Shown here one piece after another: positions 54,615 to 64,000 of a DNA stretch of 64,000 bases (its first letter is position 1; every line of letters begins with the position of its first letter). The notes below the pieces were generated by a model. That model worked only from the letters and a program-made list of their open reading frames with translations. It did not search any database and was not told the DNA's origin. Origin of the DNA: Chenggangzhangella methanolivorans (GTDB taxonomy: Bacteria > Pseudomonadota > Alphaproteobacteria > Rhizobiales > Methylopilaceae); contig NZ_CP081869.1 of the NCBI RefSeq assembly GCF_019797865.1, positions 4,416,501-4,480,500 of the forward strand, in the 5' to 3' direction. Both the position numbers and the translations under genes were made by a program.

Positions 54615-54816
54615 CGTATGCGCGAAGGCAGACGTGGAAGGAGGCTGAACGTCGCCGCCCGACGCGCCGCCGACCGTCATCTCTGCCTAGAGCCTGGATT
54701 GAAACGCCTTGAAATTCAGGATTTCTCGGCGGCCGGCGACGTTTATTGAGCTCGGGTCAGGCCCGATGTGACGGCGTCAGGCGCAAGAGCCAATCAGTCG
54801 ATCGCGGTAGCCGCCG

Positions 54817-55152
54817 TCAGTGCCCAAGATCGCCGCGGAAGCGGTAGGTGCCGTCGTCGAGCCGCTCGAACATCTCGCCCACCTGCGGGTGCCGCACCGG
54901 TTCTCCGGTGGTGTCGGCCACGAGGTTCTGCTCCGACACATAGGCCACGTACTCGGTTTCCGAGTTCTCGGCGAACAGGTGGTAGAAGGGCTGGTCCTTG
55001 ACCGGGCGCACCTCCTCGGGGATCGCCTCCCACCATTCCTCCGTGTTCGAGAACGTCGGATCCACGTCGTAGATCACGCCCCGAAACGGGTAGACGCGGT
55101 GATGGACGACCTCGCCGATCCTGAATTTGGCGAGGCGCTGCTCGGGAGCCAT
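54817..55152 (-). CDS. hspQ: Heat shock protein HspQ
   Basis: A 111-residue haemimethylated-DNA-binding-type (YccV) protein. The diagnostic blocks are KFRIGEVVHHRVYPFRGVIYDVDPTFSNTEEWW, QPFYHLFAENSETEYVAYVSEQNLV and RHPQVGEMFERLDDGTYRF. In enterobacteria HspQ is a specificity-enhancing factor for Lon and a heat-induced regulator of DnaA stability. The ATG at 55152 is chosen because it gives MAPEQRLAKF and the usual length; upstream in-frame codons extend into unconserved basic sequence. Confidence 0.93.
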   Translation of the reverse strand: MAPEQRLAKFRIGEVVHHRVYPFRGVIYDVDPTFSNTEEWWEAIPEEVRPVKDQPFYHLFAENSETEYVAYVSEQNLVADTTGEPVRHPQVGEMFERLDDGTYRFRGDLGH

Positions 55153-55271
55153 GGACGTCTGAAAACCCCGGTTGCGGGAACGGCGGACATGATCTGACCC
55201 GCGGCGGCGCGTCAACGCCGCTGCGAGCCGTCTGTCACGTCGCCGTCGGTCCCGCCCTGCGGTTCTCGACG

Positions 55272-56315
55272 TCAGAAACCGTAGCGTTCTGCGAGCTCAG
55301 GCTCGCGCTCGGCGATCTGCTTTGCGAGGTCGACGATGACCTTGGCCTGCTTCCAGGTGGCGTCGTCCTGCATCTTGCCGTCGAGCATCACCGCGCCGGT
55401 GCCGTCCGGCATCGCTTCGACGATGCGCTTGGCGAAACGGACTTCCTCGACGTCCGGCGAGAACACGGTCTTGGCGATCTCGACTTGGGAGGGGTGCAGC
55501 GTCCAGGCGCCCACGCAGCCCATCAGGAAGGCGTTGCGGAACTGCGCCTCGCAGGCCGGGCCATCGGAGAAGTCGCCGAAGGGCCCGTAGAACGGCTTGA
55601 TGCCGTTCGCCGCGCAGGCGTCGACCATCTTGGCGATCGTGTAGTGCCAGAGATCCTGCTGGTAGAACGCGCGTGCCTCGCCCTCGGCGCCCTTGTCGAC
55701 GAGCACGCCGTAGCCCGGATGGCCGCCGCCGACGCGCGTGGTCTTCATGCGCCGCGACGCCGCAAGATCCGCCGGACCGAGGCTCATTCCGTGCATGCGG
55801 GGCGAGGCGGCGGCGATCTCCTCGACGTTCATGACGCCCTGCGCGGTCTCGAGGATCGCGTGGATCATGATCGGCCGTTCGATCTTGTTGCGGGCCTCGA
55901 GCTGCGCGAGCAGGCGGTCGAGATAGTGGACGTCCCACGAACCCTCGACCTTCGGCAGCATGATGACGTCGAGCTTGTGGCCGACCGCCGAGACGATCTC
56001 GATGACGTCGTCGAGCGCCCACGGGCTGTCGAGCGCGTTCATGCGGATCCAGAGGCCGGCGGCGCCGAAGTCGTTGGCCTTGGCCATCTCGATGAAGCCG
56101 GAGCGCGCCGCCTCCTTGGCGTCGGCCGGGACCGCGTCCTCGAGATTGCCGAGCACGACGTCGACCTGCTTGGCCAGATCCCCGACGCGGGCGCGGATCT
56201 TCTCCACATGCGGCGGCACGAAGTGGATCATCCGCTCGACGCGGACCGGAGGTTCGCGGAACGGAGCCGGCGCGCCGAGCGCGAGGGGACGGTAATAGGC
56301 GCTCGGGACGATCAT
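55272..56315 (-). CDS. HpcH/HpaI-family CoA-ester lyase (malyl-CoA / beta-methylmalyl-CoA lyase type)
   Basis: A 347-residue CitE-like lyase. [43 protein letters not shown] carries metal- and CoA-binding residues, and [40 protein letters not shown] contains the catalytic Glu and Asp. The sequence type matches L-malyl-CoA/beta-methylmalyl-CoA lyases, which cleave these esters to glyoxylate plus acetyl-CoA or propionyl-CoA in the serine cycle, 3-hydroxypropionate cycle or ethylmalonyl-CoA pathway. The start at 56315 has a GAAGAAGG site. Not in a serine-cycle operon here; convergent/divergent neighbours are unrelated. Confidence 0.87.
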   Translation of the reverse strand: MIVPSAYYRPLALGAPAPFREPPVRVERMIHFVPPHVEKIRARVGDLAKQVDVVLGNLEDAVPADAKEAARSGFIEMAKANDFGAAGLWIRMNALDSPWALDDVIEIVSAVGHKLDVIMLPKVEGSWDVHYLDRLLAQLEARNKIERPIMIHAILETAQGVMNVEEIAAASPRMHGMSLGPADLAASRRMKTTRVGGGHPGYGVLVDKGAEGEARAFYQQDLWHYTIAKMVDACAANGIKPFYGPFGDFSDGPACEAQFRNAFLMGCVGAWTLHPSQVEIAKTVFSPDVEEVRFAKRIVEAMPDGTGAVMLDGKMQDDATWKQAKVIVDLAKQIAEREPELAERYGF

Positions 56316-56472
56316 CGCGCTTGGCCTTCTTCCGGGGGACGTCGAATTCGGCCGCACCATCTGCGGCCAGGATGCTGCGGCGCAAGACGTCTTTGGTCGC
56401 AACGCGGCGGAGGCGATTGCCGGTCTCTCTGCGCGCAGCCTAAGGTTTGGCTTCCTCACGCGGAGACGAGCC

Positions 56473-56832
56473 ATGAAAGACGCGCGCCTGCCGGCCTACA
56501 TGCCGGCCAACCTTGCGCCTTCCAGCCTGTCGCAGAGCATCCTGCCCTGGACCTGGGCCCCGCAGTTCACCGGCCTCGGGCTCGGTCAGGTCACGGTCTA
56601 TGTCGGCCAGTCCTCGAACCCGGACACGGAGCGCGAGATCCTCGACCGGGTCGGCTCCTACGGCCGGCAGCTCGGCCAGATCGGCGACGCGCTCGCGGTG
56701 ATCATGAAACGGGTCGATCTCTCGGGCCTCAGCGAGGAGGACCAGGACGCGATCGACGAACTGAAGGATCAGCTGTCGGCGATCGCCCGGGTCAAGCGCC
56801 GGGCCGCCAGGGCGCGCGCCGCCGCGCGGTGA
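56473..56832 (+). CDS. Conserved-looking hypothetical protein (119 residues)
   Basis: A soluble 119-residue protein. The first half has few charges and many Pro/Ser ([24 protein letters not shown]) and the second is a long amphipathic helix ([35 protein letters not shown]) ending in an Arg/Ala-rich tail. I recognise no family. It is divergent from the CoA-ester lyase with a 157-bp gap and convergent with the UbiH-like gene across 12 bp. Codon bias is normal for the window. Confidence 0.7.
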   Translation: MKDARLPAYMPANLAPSSLSQSILPWTWAPQFTGLGLGQVTVYVGQSSNPDTEREILDRVGSYGRQLGQIGDALAVIMKRVDLSGLSEEDQDAIDELKDQLSAIARVKRRAARARAAAR

Positions 56833-56844
56833 CGGAGCCGGCGG

Positions 56845-58041
56845 TCAGAACTGCGGGCCGCCCAGAAGCCCCTCGCGCATCACGAAGCGGCGGAGCGGGC
56901 CGACGCGCGAGATCGCCGCGAGCCCGAGCCCGCGGGCCGCGTGGAGCGGGGCGAACTCCGTGAGCAGCGAGCGGTTCAGAAGGTCGGTCGCGGCCGTGCG
57001 GCTCCAGACGTCGGCCGAGCGCGCCCGCGCATAGGCGCGAAGGCTCGCGTCGCCGCCCGGATCGCGCCCTTCCGCGATCGAGCGCGCGACCACCTTTCCG
57101 GCCGCGGCGGCGTCGCGAAAGCCGAGGTTCAGCCCCTGCGCGCCGATCGGCGGCAGAACATGGGCGGCCTCGCCGACGAGCAGCGTGCGGTTCGCCGCGA
57201 GTCGTAGCGCGGATCCGATCTCGATGGGGAAGCGCCCGACGCGGCCCTCGACGGTCATCGGGCCGAGCAGCCGTCCGGCGGCTTCGGTCGCCGCACGGCC
57301 GAGCTCCTCGGGCGAGAGGCCGGCGAGCCGCTCGGCGCGCTCGGGCTGGCAGGCCCAGACGAGGCTCGATCGCTTGCCCGGAAGAGGCACGAGCGTGAAC
57401 GGGCCTTCCTCGTAGTGAAGCTCCGTCGAGACGAAGTCGTGCTCGCGCGTGTGGGAGACCGAAAACGCCAGCGCCTCCTGCGGGGCCCTGCGGCTCTTGA
57501 GCGTCACGCCTGCGGCCTCGCGCATGAGCGAGCGGCGGCCATCGGCGGCGATCGCGAGCCTCGCCGTGATGGGCGTCCCGTCCGCGGCCTCGATCTCGAC
57601 CGCGTCCTCGCCCGGACGGCTCGCGGCCGCGGCCTGCGGGACGATTTCGGCGTTCGGCTCGGCCCGGAGCGCTTCCGTCAGGAGCGCGGTGAGGCGGGCG
57701 TTGGCGACGTTCCAGCCGAAAGCCTCAAGGCCGAGCTCCTCGGCGTGGAACAGCGCTTCCGGCGCGCGGAAGAGCCGTCGCCCGGCGTCCGCGATCCGGA
57801 GCGATTTCAGCGGCGCGGCCTCGCTTGCGAGCGCGTCCCAGACGCGCGCCGCCTTGAGGATCTCGACCGATCCTCCGATCAGCGCCGTGGTGCGCGTGTC
57901 GGCGGGGGGAGGGGGCGCGACCAGAACCGTGACCGCGCCGCTCCGCGCGGCGAGCAGCGCGGCGAGCAGGCCAGCCGGTCCGCCGCCCACCACCGCGACG
58001 TCACAGGCCTTCGTCGTCATGCTCGGTTCCGCGTCTGTCAT
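56845..58041 (-). CDS. UbiH/UbiF-family FAD-dependent hydroxylase
   Basis: A flavin monooxygenase of about 398 residues. The FAD Rossmann motif is VAVVGGGPAGLLAALLAARSG, the middle DG motif is IAADGRRSLMREAAG and the C-terminal VGEAAHVLPPIGAQGLNLGFRDA is the UbiH/COQ6 signature. These enzymes hydroxylate the ring in ubiquinone biosynthesis. Start chosen at 58041 (MTDAEPS); 58020 (MTTKACDV) is a credible alternative and closer to the Rossmann strand. Intact, with a lone-gene context. Confidence 0.9.
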   Translation of the reverse strand: MTDAEPSMTTKACDVAVVGGGPAGLLAALLAARSGAVTVLVAPPPPADTRTTALIGGSVEILKAARVWDALASEAAPLKSLRIADAGRRLFRAPEALFHAEELGLEAFGWNVANARLTALLTEALRAEPNAEIVPQAAAASRPGEDAVEIEAADGTPITARLAIAADGRRSLMREAAGVTLKSRRAPQEALAFSVSHTREHDFVSTELHYEEGPFTLVPLPGKRSSLVWACQPERAERLAGLSPEELGRAATEAAGRLLGPMTVEGRVGRFPIEIGSALRLAANRTLLVGEAAHVLPPIGAQGLNLGFRDAAAAGKVVARSIAEGRDPGGDASLRAYARARSADVWSRTAATDLLNRSLLTEFAPLHAARGLGLAAISRVGPLRRFVMREGLLGGPQF

Positions 58042-58103
58042 CGCACCGAGCATATAGCGTCGCGACGGCGGCCGCGCCAAAGGAACGGCCGCCGCCGGCC
58101 CGC

Positions 58104-60257
58104 TTATTTAAGGACCTTGTTCAGCGCCTTGCCGTCCACCGTTGCGGCCGGCGTCACGCCGAGCAGGCGCATCACGGTCGGCGCGACGTCGATGTTGCGC
58201 ACCGCCTCGACCGAGCCCGAACGGATGCCGGGGCCGGCGGCGATGAAGGTCGCGGCCATCTCCGGGAGGTCGGCGTCATGGCCGTGCGCGCCGTAGAAGT
58301 TCGGCGTCGAAAGCTCGACCGTCGCCGCGTCCGCCGCCTTGTCGCCCTTGCGCTTGACCGGCGGGGTCTGCTGTCCGTCGAAGTTGTAGCCGACGTCGAG
58401 CTGGGCGAAGACGTCGCCGAAGTCCTGGCCGATGTGCTTGTCGACGCAGAAGCCGGGCTCGCCGCAATCGTCCGGACGAACGCGGACGTTCGAGAACAAC
58501 CGGCCCTTCTTCAGGTCGCCGTTGAAGCGGCCGTTGGGGTCGCGCGCCTTGCGCAGGACGTCGGCCACCTGATCGACCAGAGCGCGGTACTCCTTCTTCG
58601 AGACCGTCCCGCCGTTCTCGCGGCCCTTGAGGTTCACGTAGACGTTCGCCGCCGGGCCCGAGGTGCGGATCGCGAGCTTCGAGACGTCGACCTTCGCGTT
58701 CCTGAGGATGTTGGTCAGGTTGGCGGCGGTGTGGAACGGCGCGAAGCCGTGGTCGGAGACTAGCAGCACGTTGGTTTTCGGGACCCGTCAGATCGAGGAT
58801 CTTGGCGACCGCCTCGTCGGCGCGCTGGTAGGCGGCCGCGACGTAGTCGGCGTAGCGCTTCACCTTTTCCTGGTCCTGGCCCTTGCCGATCGTGTTCGGA
58901 TCGCGGGGATCGCTCGCCTGACGCCTGTCGGTGAGCAGGAACTGGTGCTTCGAGCCGTCGGGCTCCTCGAAATAGATCATCGCCAGATCCGCGCCCGGGT
59001 TCTTTTTGATGGCGCGGGTCGCGACCTCGCCCTGATAGGCCACGAAGGTGGTGACCTGATCCTGATAGGCGGCCTCGAGTTCGGCGTCGGAGAAGGCGTC
59101 GAGGCCGGCGCTGAGGCGTTCGGGGATGCGGAAGTCCGGCTGCGGGGCCCAGAAGCCGACCTTGTGGTTGATGTCGTCGACCGCCGCGAGCGCCGGAGCG
59201 TTGCGCGGGATGTAATAGGCCGAGTAGCGGATGAAGCGGACGTTCGCGAGATCGGGCGCGACGGAGGCCGCGAAGAAGGAAAGGCCGGCCTTCGCGCCCG
59301 AGCCTTCGAGGTAGAATTTCGCGGAAGCGCCGCCGGCCCTGGCGAAGGCCGAGCCGGTGCTCGGGGCCTTGGCGTCGTCGGAGATCACGCCCGCATTGGC
59401 GTCGAAGAACACCAGCGTGTCGTAGTTCGTCACGCCGTCGTCCGTCGAGTCGAGCGCGGCGACGCGGATCCGGTAGCCGACGTCGAGCGCGGGGGTCGAC
59501 GTGGTGCAGGTCGCAGGCAGCTCGGAGGCGCAGGAGAACGTATCGACGACGTCGGTCGCCAGCACCTTGCTGTAGGAGGTCTTGCCCGCCGCCTTCACGG
59601 CCTCGGCGACCTCCTTGTCGGCCGAGAACGCCGCGGCGCCGAGCGAGAAACCGGCGGTCGAGATCCCGGCGAAGGCTCCGAACGGCACCGTGTAGTCGAC
59701 GACGCGGGTCGGCTCGGCGGCCTGCGCCACCTGTCCGTTGATCGACACCGTCGCGCCGTCGGCGCCCGGCCATGTCGCGGCCACGACGGACTTTCCGGCC
59801 TTGCGCAGTTTCACCCAGAGCGGCTCGGCGGTGGGCTCTCCGGCGGGCCCCGTCGGGCTGATCTCGTATCCGCCGATCGGCGCGCCGAAGCCACTGATCG
59901 ACGTCCCGATGGGAGCCGCGACCGATGGAAGCTGTTGGCCGGGACGTCGTTGTGGGACGGCGGTCGAGCCGGTCGCGATCGCGATGTGCGACACGGCGGT
60001 GAGCGAGGGGTTGGCGGTGACGTTGCGCTCGGCCACCGCGCCCGCGGCGACGAGGCGGGCGATGCCGCCGTCGGCCGGCAGGACGCCCGACTTCAGATAT
60101 TTCTGGATGAAGTCCGACGCGCGCCGTCGAGCGAGATCAGCACGACCTTCGGGGCTTTGGCGGGTTTCTCCGCCGGTTCGGCGAAGGCCGGACCGGCCAG
60201 CACGCCGGCTGCGGCGAGGATCGACAGACGCGTGACGCTTTTCGGTGACCAATTCAT
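58104..60257 (-). CDS. Type I phosphodiesterase/nucleotide pyrophosphatase-family protein (two frameshifts)
   Basis: An exported alkaline phosphatase-superfamily enzyme of about 718 residues. A signal peptide (ending AFAEP) leads to VVLISLDGA, the metal/nucleophile region. The late metal ligands are in LLVSDHGFAPFH and GAHGHDADLPEMAATF. A large mid-section (FEEPDGSKHQFLL) matches the phosphodiesterase clade. Start is ATG at 60257. The frame breaks near 60120 (one base missing after LDGA) and near 58785 (one missing after GPEN); each restores conserved sequence. Substrate unknown; phosphodiesters of nucleotides or lipids are likely. Confidence 0.85.
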
Positions 60258-60495
60258 GTTCGGGCTCCCCCATCACGGGGCGGGCGTCGCGGCCTCGCCC
60301 TCGATGACGAGGGAGTTACCAGCCTTGGGCGAAACGCCTGTGACGCGCCTGGGGGCGAAAAACTGTCAACTGGCTGTCTGCTGACAGGCTTGTGTTCGCT
60401 CAACCCCTTCATATCGTTGCAATCGGGAGACCTCAGGCTATCTCGCAACCGCGAAAGGCCGGCCCTCGCGCCGCCCCCATGAGGCGACAACGACG

Positions 60496-61272
60496 ATGCT
60501 CGAACTCCTTCAGAGCCCCGAAGCCTGGGCCGCGCTGCTGACGCTCACCGCCATGGAGATCGTCCTTGGCATCGACAACGTCGTGTTCATCTCGGTTCTG
60601 GTCGCCAAGCTTCCGCCCGAGCAGGCGGAGAAGGCCCGAAAGCTCGGCCTCGCGCTCGCGCTCGTGTTCCGCATCGCCCTGCTGTTCATGCTCTCCTGGC
60701 TGATCGCGCTGAAGGATCCGGTCATCGAGATCTTCGGCAAGGGCCTCTCGTGGCGCGACATCATCCTGATCGCGGGCGGCGGCTTTCTGCTCGTGAAGGC
60801 GACGCTCGAGCTTCACAACTCGATCGAGGGCGAGGAGCACGGCCAGGAAGGCGGCGCGGTCCAGAAGGCCTTCATGGTCATCATCGCGCAGATCATCGTC
60901 ATCGACCTCGTGTTCTCGATCGACTCGATCATCACGGCGATCGGCATGGCCGAGGACATCGAGGTCATGATCGCCGCGGTCGTGATCGCGGTCGCGGTGA
61001 TGTACGTCTCCTCCGGCCCGATCTCGGCTTTCGTGGCCAAGCATCCGACCACCAAGGTGCTGGCGCTCTCGTTCTTGCTGCTGATCGGCATGGTGCTTGT
61101 CGCCGACGGGTTCGGCTTCCATGTCCCGAAGGCCTATATCTACGCCGCGATGGCGTTCTCGCTGATGGTGGAGATCTTCAACGTGATGGCGAAGAGCCGG
61201 CAGGCGAAGAAGAAGGGCGCGCTCGGCGTCGAGGGCGTGCCCGCCAAGCCCGCCGAGCGGACCACGCATTGA
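60496..61272 (+). CDS. TerC-family integral membrane protein
   Basis: A 258-residue protein with about seven membrane helices. The hallmark LTLTAMEIVLGIDNVVFISVL with its Glu and Asp in helix 1 recurs in the second half as IIVIDLVFSIDSIITAIGMA, the acidic metal-binding pair of TerC proteins. Members export manganese or help load it into secreted enzymes. A His/Lys-rich tail (AKKKG ... ERTTH) is cytosolic. The 238-bp leader contains hairpins, but I do not see a yybP-ykoY element. Followed 13 bp later by an SDR gene. Confidence 0.93.
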   Translation: MLELLQSPEAWAALLTLTAMEIVLGIDNVVFISVLVAKLPPEQAEKARKLGLALALVFRIALLFMLSWLIALKDPVIEIFGKGLSWRDIILIAGGGFLLVKATLELHNSIEGEEHGQEGGAVQKAFMVIIAQIIVIDLVFSIDSIITAIGMAEDIEVMIAAVVIAVAVMYVSSGPISAFVAKHPTTKVLALSFLLLIGMVLVADGFGFHVPKAYIYAAMAFSLMVEIFNVMAKSRQAKKKGALGVEGVPAKPAERTTH

Positions 61273-61285
61273 TCGGAGCGTTCAA

Positions 61286-62044
61286 ATGACCGGGGCAGCG
61301 AAGGTCCTGGTCGTCACAGGCGCAGGGCGCGGCATCGGAGCCGCGACCGCCAGGCGCGCGGCGGCCGCCGGATGGGACGTGGCGGTGAATTATTCGCGCT
61401 CCCGCGCGGCCGCAGACGAGGTGGCGGCGGCCGTTGAGGCGGAGGGCCGCAGGGCCGCCGCCATCAAGGCGGACGCCTCCTCGCCGAAGGATATCGAGGC
61501 GATGTTCGAGGCCGCCGAGGCCCTGCTCGGGCCCGTGGGCGGCGTGGTCATCAACGCCGGCGTGACCGGCGATCCGCGCAGCGCGCTCGCCGACGCCGAC
61601 CCGGACATGATCGCGCGCGTGGTCTCGCTCAACGTCACCGGCGCGCTGCTGGTCGCCCGCGAGGCCGCGCGGCGCATGTCGGTCTCGCGCGGCGGGCATG
61701 GCGGCTCGATCGTCGCGCTTTCCTCGGTCGCCGCAATCCTCGGATCGCCCGGCGAATATGTCTGGTACGCGGCGTCGAAAGGCGCGGTCGACAGCATGAC
61801 CACGGGCCTCGCCCGCGAGCTCGGCCGCGAGGGCGTTCGGGTGAACGCGGTCTCGCCCGGCCTTATCGACACCGAGATCCATGACGGCGAGGAAAACCGC
61901 CGCCGCCTCGCCGAGCGGCTGCCGAGCGTGCCCCTGGGCCGCGCGGGAACGGCCGAAGAGGTCGCCGACGCGATCGTGTGGCTACTTTCCGACGAGGCGC
62001 GCTATGTGACGGGCGCGAACCTCCGCGTCAGCGGCGGCCGGTGA
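61286..62044 (+). CDS. Short-chain dehydrogenase/reductase
   Basis: A 252-residue classical SDR. TGAGRGIGAATARRA is the NAD(P) loop, VINAGVTG the structural NAG motif, and SSVAAILGSPGEYVWYAASKGA holds the catalytic Ser-Tyr-Lys. PGLIDTEIHD and the terminal VSGGR fit glucose-1-dehydrogenase/FabG-like members. Substrate cannot be named. It is 13 bp after terC and may be cotranscribed. Confidence 0.92.
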   Translation: MTGAAKVLVVTGAGRGIGAATARRAAAAGWDVAVNYSRSRAAADEVAAAVEAEGRRAAAIKADASSPKDIEAMFEAAEALLGPVGGVVINAGVTGDPRSALADADPDMIARVVSLNVTGALLVAREAARRMSVSRGGHGGSIVALSSVAAILGSPGEYVWYAASKGAVDSMTTGLARELGREGVRVNAVSPGLIDTEIHDGEENRRRLAERLPSVPLGRAGTAEEVADAIVWLLSDEARYVTGANLRVSGGR

Positions 62045-62071
62045 CGATGAACCGACCCGAACGGACGACAC

Positions 62072-63024
62072 GTGATCCCGATCAGATTTCTCGCCGCAGC
62101 ATCCCTTCTGGCTTCACTGGGCGCGCCGGCGCTCGCGGCTGATCCAGCCGCCCAGGCCTGGGTCGAAAACAAAAGCGAACCAACGCTCTGCGCCGAGTTC
62201 GACAACGTCTACTACACCTTCACCAACCCGAAGGTCGGGCGCTTCGCCATCGACGTCACCCCGCCGGTCTACCTGCCTGACATGAAGACCGATTCCACCG
62301 GCCCCGACTTCGCCAATTGCGAGGCGATGAAGGACGATCCGAAGCACAAGTTCGAGCCGAAGAAGCTCACCCTCTACGAAGACGACCAGATCCGCATCGT
62401 CGGGCACACCTACGCCGAGAGCTGGCGGGCGCGCGGCGCCGAGGTGATCGTCGGCGACATCGACGAGGCCGACCTCCATCTCGTGCAGTGGTTCGAGAAG
62501 GTGAACGGCGATTTCCAGGAGTTTCTGGTCGTCTACCCGTTCGACGGCTATTGGCGCGCCAAGCCGATCCCGACCGAAGCCTTCCCGGAAGCCGCCTACG
62601 GCACGTCGTTCCTCGTCGGCCCGATCGAGCACCACACCGGCCGATCGTCGACATCGCAAAACTCAAGATCGACCCGAAGGCGCGCGCCTTCCGCATGACC
62701 TTCGCCAAGGGCGGGGTGGGCGAGCTCAAGATCGTGCGCTCGGACCGGGACAAGATCTCGCTGGAGCTGAAGGTCGACGGGCTGCCCGAGGGCGACGGCC
62801 AGCTGCCCTTCGCGGCGATCCGCTCGATGTTCGTGACGCCGACCAACGCCGACACCGCGCGCACCAACTGGAAGACCGACGCCGGCCTGTTCAACGAGCC
62901 GGTGATGGACTTCAAGGCCGCGAACGCGACCGAGGTGACGTTCGACCGGATCGAGCTCTCCAAACACAACACGAGCGCGCCGGACGTGACCTTCCGCAGC
63001 TTCGGCCCGGGCGACAAGAAGTAG
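62072..63024 (+). CDS. Exported protein of unknown function (one frameshift)
   Basis: About 317 residues with a signal peptide (ending ALAAD). The body is rich in aromatic and acidic residues: TLCAEFDNVYYTFTNPKVGRF, LTLYEDDQIRIVGHTYAESWRARGAEVIV and VQWFEKVNGDFQEFLVVYPFDGYW. Two cysteines (LCAEF and NCEAM) may pair. Start is GTG at 62072. One base is missing near 62643, after which PIVDIAKLKIDPKARAFRMTF continues to the stop at 63022-63024. I recognise no family. A hairpin follows the stop. Confidence 0.75.
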
Positions 63025-63032
63025 GTTTGCGT

Positions 63033-63073
63033 CCGCGCCCGTGATGTCGGGCGCGGTTCCGCCCTTTTCTTTG
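63033..63073 (+). terminator. Probable terminator after the exported-protein gene
   Basis: CCGCGCCCG (63033-63041) and CGGGCGCGG (63048-63056) form a 9-bp stem with a 6-base loop, followed by a pyrimidine tract with TTTT and TTT. A short palindromic repeat fragment (GCCCGGACACAAGCCGGG, about 63097-63114) follows before the next gene. Confidence 0.6.
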
Positions 63074-63167
63074 ACCTCGCCTCCTCCAGGTCGTGGACGC
63101 CCGGACACAAGCCGGGAATGAGCTGCGTCCAGAAGACGGCCGAGACATCACACTCAAGGAGCATCAC

Positions 63168-64000
63168 ATGGCGAAGGCGATCCGCGTCGAGGCCCCCGGC
63201 GGCCCGGAGGCGATGCGCTTCGAGGAGGTCGAGGTTCCGGCCCCGGCCAAGGGCGAAGTCGCGGTGAAGCACACCGCCGTCGGCGTGAACTTCATCGACG
63301 TCTACTACCGCACCGGCGCTTACGTGGCCCCGCAGAAGCCCTTCGGCCTCGGGCTTGAGGCGGCAGGCGTCGTGACGGCGGTGGGCGAGGGCGTCTCCGA
63401 CCTGAAGGAGGGCGACCGCGTCGCCTACGCAAAGGGGCCGCTCGGCGCTTATTCGACCGAGCGCGTCATCGCCGCGGAGCATCTGGTGAAAATTCCCGCC
63501 GGCGTCAGCGACGAGATCGCCGCCGCCTCCATGCTCAAGGGCATGACCGCGCAGTATCTGCTCCGCCGCACCTTCAAGGTCGGGCCGGAGCACGTGATCC
63601 TGTTCCATGCGGCGGCCGGCGGCGTCGGCCAGATCGCCTGCCAGTGGGCCGCCCATCTCGGCGCCACGGTGATCGGGACCGCTGGCGGCCCGGAAAAGGT
63701 CGCGCTCGCCAAGACCAAGGGCTGCGCGCACGTCATCGACTACAAGACGGAAGACTTCGTCGAGCGCGTGAAGGAGATCACGGGCGGCCAGAAGTGCGAC
63801 GTCGTCTACGACTCGGTCGGCAAGGACGCGTTTCCAGGCTCGCTCGACTGCATCAAGCCGCGCGGTCTCTGGGCGAGCTTTGGCCAGTCGTCCGGTCCGG
63901 TCCCTGAGTTCCCGATCGCACTGCTCGGCAAGATGGGCTCGCTGTTCGCGACACGCGCCAGCCTGTTCAACCACATCGCCACGAGGCCCGAGCTCGAGGC
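63168..64000 (+). CDS. Quinone oxidoreductase (zinc-free MDR family), truncated by window end
   Basis: The first 277 codons of an NADPH:quinone oxidoreductase of the QOR group. KAIRVEAPGGPEAMRFEEVEVP is the family start, VGVNFIDVYYRTGAY the substrate-side block and ILFHAAAGGVGQIACQWAAHLGATVIG the NADPH motif. The zinc ligands of alcohol dehydrogenases are absent. It reduces quinones or enones with NADPH. Start at 63168 has AAGGAG seven bases upstream. The last ~50 residues lie outside the window. Confidence 0.93.
   Translation, partial: MAKAIRVEAPGGPEAMRFEEVEVPAPAKGEVAVKHTAVGVNFIDVYYRTGAYVAPQKPFGLGLEAAGVVTAVGEGVSDLKEGDRVAYAKGPLGAYSTERVIAAEHLVKIPAGVSDEIAAASMLKGMTAQYLLRRTFKVGPEHVILFHAAAGGVGQIACQWAAHLGATVIGTAGGPEKVALAKTKGCAHVIDYKTEDFVERVKEITGGQKCDVVYDSVGKDAFPGSLDCIKPRGLWASFGQSSGPVPEFPIALLGKMGSLFATRASLFNHIATRPELE

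Noticed and set aside
60258..60495. Possible yybP-ykoY manganese riboswitch in front of the TerC gene
   Set aside because: Hairpins are present, but the conserved loop sequences of the class are not recognisable, so no call is made.

Overview
The window is high-GC DNA (roughly two-thirds G+C or more) from an alphaproteobacterium, most likely Hyphomicrobiales (Rhizobiales). Supporting genes are a minCDE cluster preceded by CtrA-type boxes, an IalB-family protein, a DUF992 protein, a Tad-type vWA/TadE locus, HspQ, SdhE and a malyl-CoA lyase-type CoA-ester lyase. The lyase and the PHB/C1-type context fit a methylotrophic or ethylmalonyl-CoA-pathway member of the order, but genus is inference. 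No rRNA, tRNA, CRISPR array, phage or insertion sequence was seen.

Layout. 0-8.5 kb: start of a GH3 glycosidase, a 3-hydroxyisobutyrate-dehydrogenase-type enzyme, a serine beta-lactamase-like hydrolase with an inserted repeat domain, an aspartate aminotransferase, DUF992, MsrP, an OprB-like porin and a HiPIP. 8.5-17.2 kb: a MocR-type regulator divergent from a complete eight-gene Nit1C-type cluster (MSMEG_0572, nitrilase, MSMEG_0568 radical SAM, MSMEG_0567 GNAT, sll0787 AIR-synthase-like, MSMEG_0565 glycosyltransferase, MSMEG_0570, MSMEG_0569 flavoprotein). Such clusters are linked to nitrogen starvation and cyanide/nitrile assimilation. Direct repeats suited to MocR binding lie between regulator and cluster. 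17.2-24.8 kb (minus strand): acyl-CoA transferase, bacteriophytochrome HWE kinase, sulfotransferase, minCDE. 25-31.5 kb: Tad-like vWA and two TadE-like proteins, a DsbA-family protein, three overlapping genes for anchored beta-rich proteins, and a convergent polytopic membrane protein. 31.7-35.2 kb: amino-acid ABC importer operon containing a 57-aa ORF coupled between the two permeases. 35.7-40.7 kb: an ECF sigma locus (tryptophan-rich DUF6600-like protein, S8 peptidase, sigma, anti-sigma) in which three genes share a GAACC-N16-CGACM promoter motif. 40.7-64 kb: SdhE, Mfd, two tandem large secreted alpha/beta hydrolases, FrnE-like thiol oxidoreductase, a degenerate AMP-binding protein, a peptide-binding protein, IalB, HspQ, CoA-ester lyase, UbiH-like hydroxylase, phosphodiesterase, TerC, SDR and a truncated quinone oxidoreductase.

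Sequence quality. At least 28 single-base indels, mostly missing bases in short G/C runs, break about a dozen otherwise intact conserved genes, while mfd, minCDE, the Tad genes and the ABC operon are clean. I treat these as probable sequencing or assembly errors and give whole-gene coordinates across the breaks, naming where each lies. The most interesting systems are the ECF/S8-peptidase/DUF6600 regulon with its shared promoter motif and a possible propeptide-like anti-sigma domain, and the MocR-linked Nit1C cluster.
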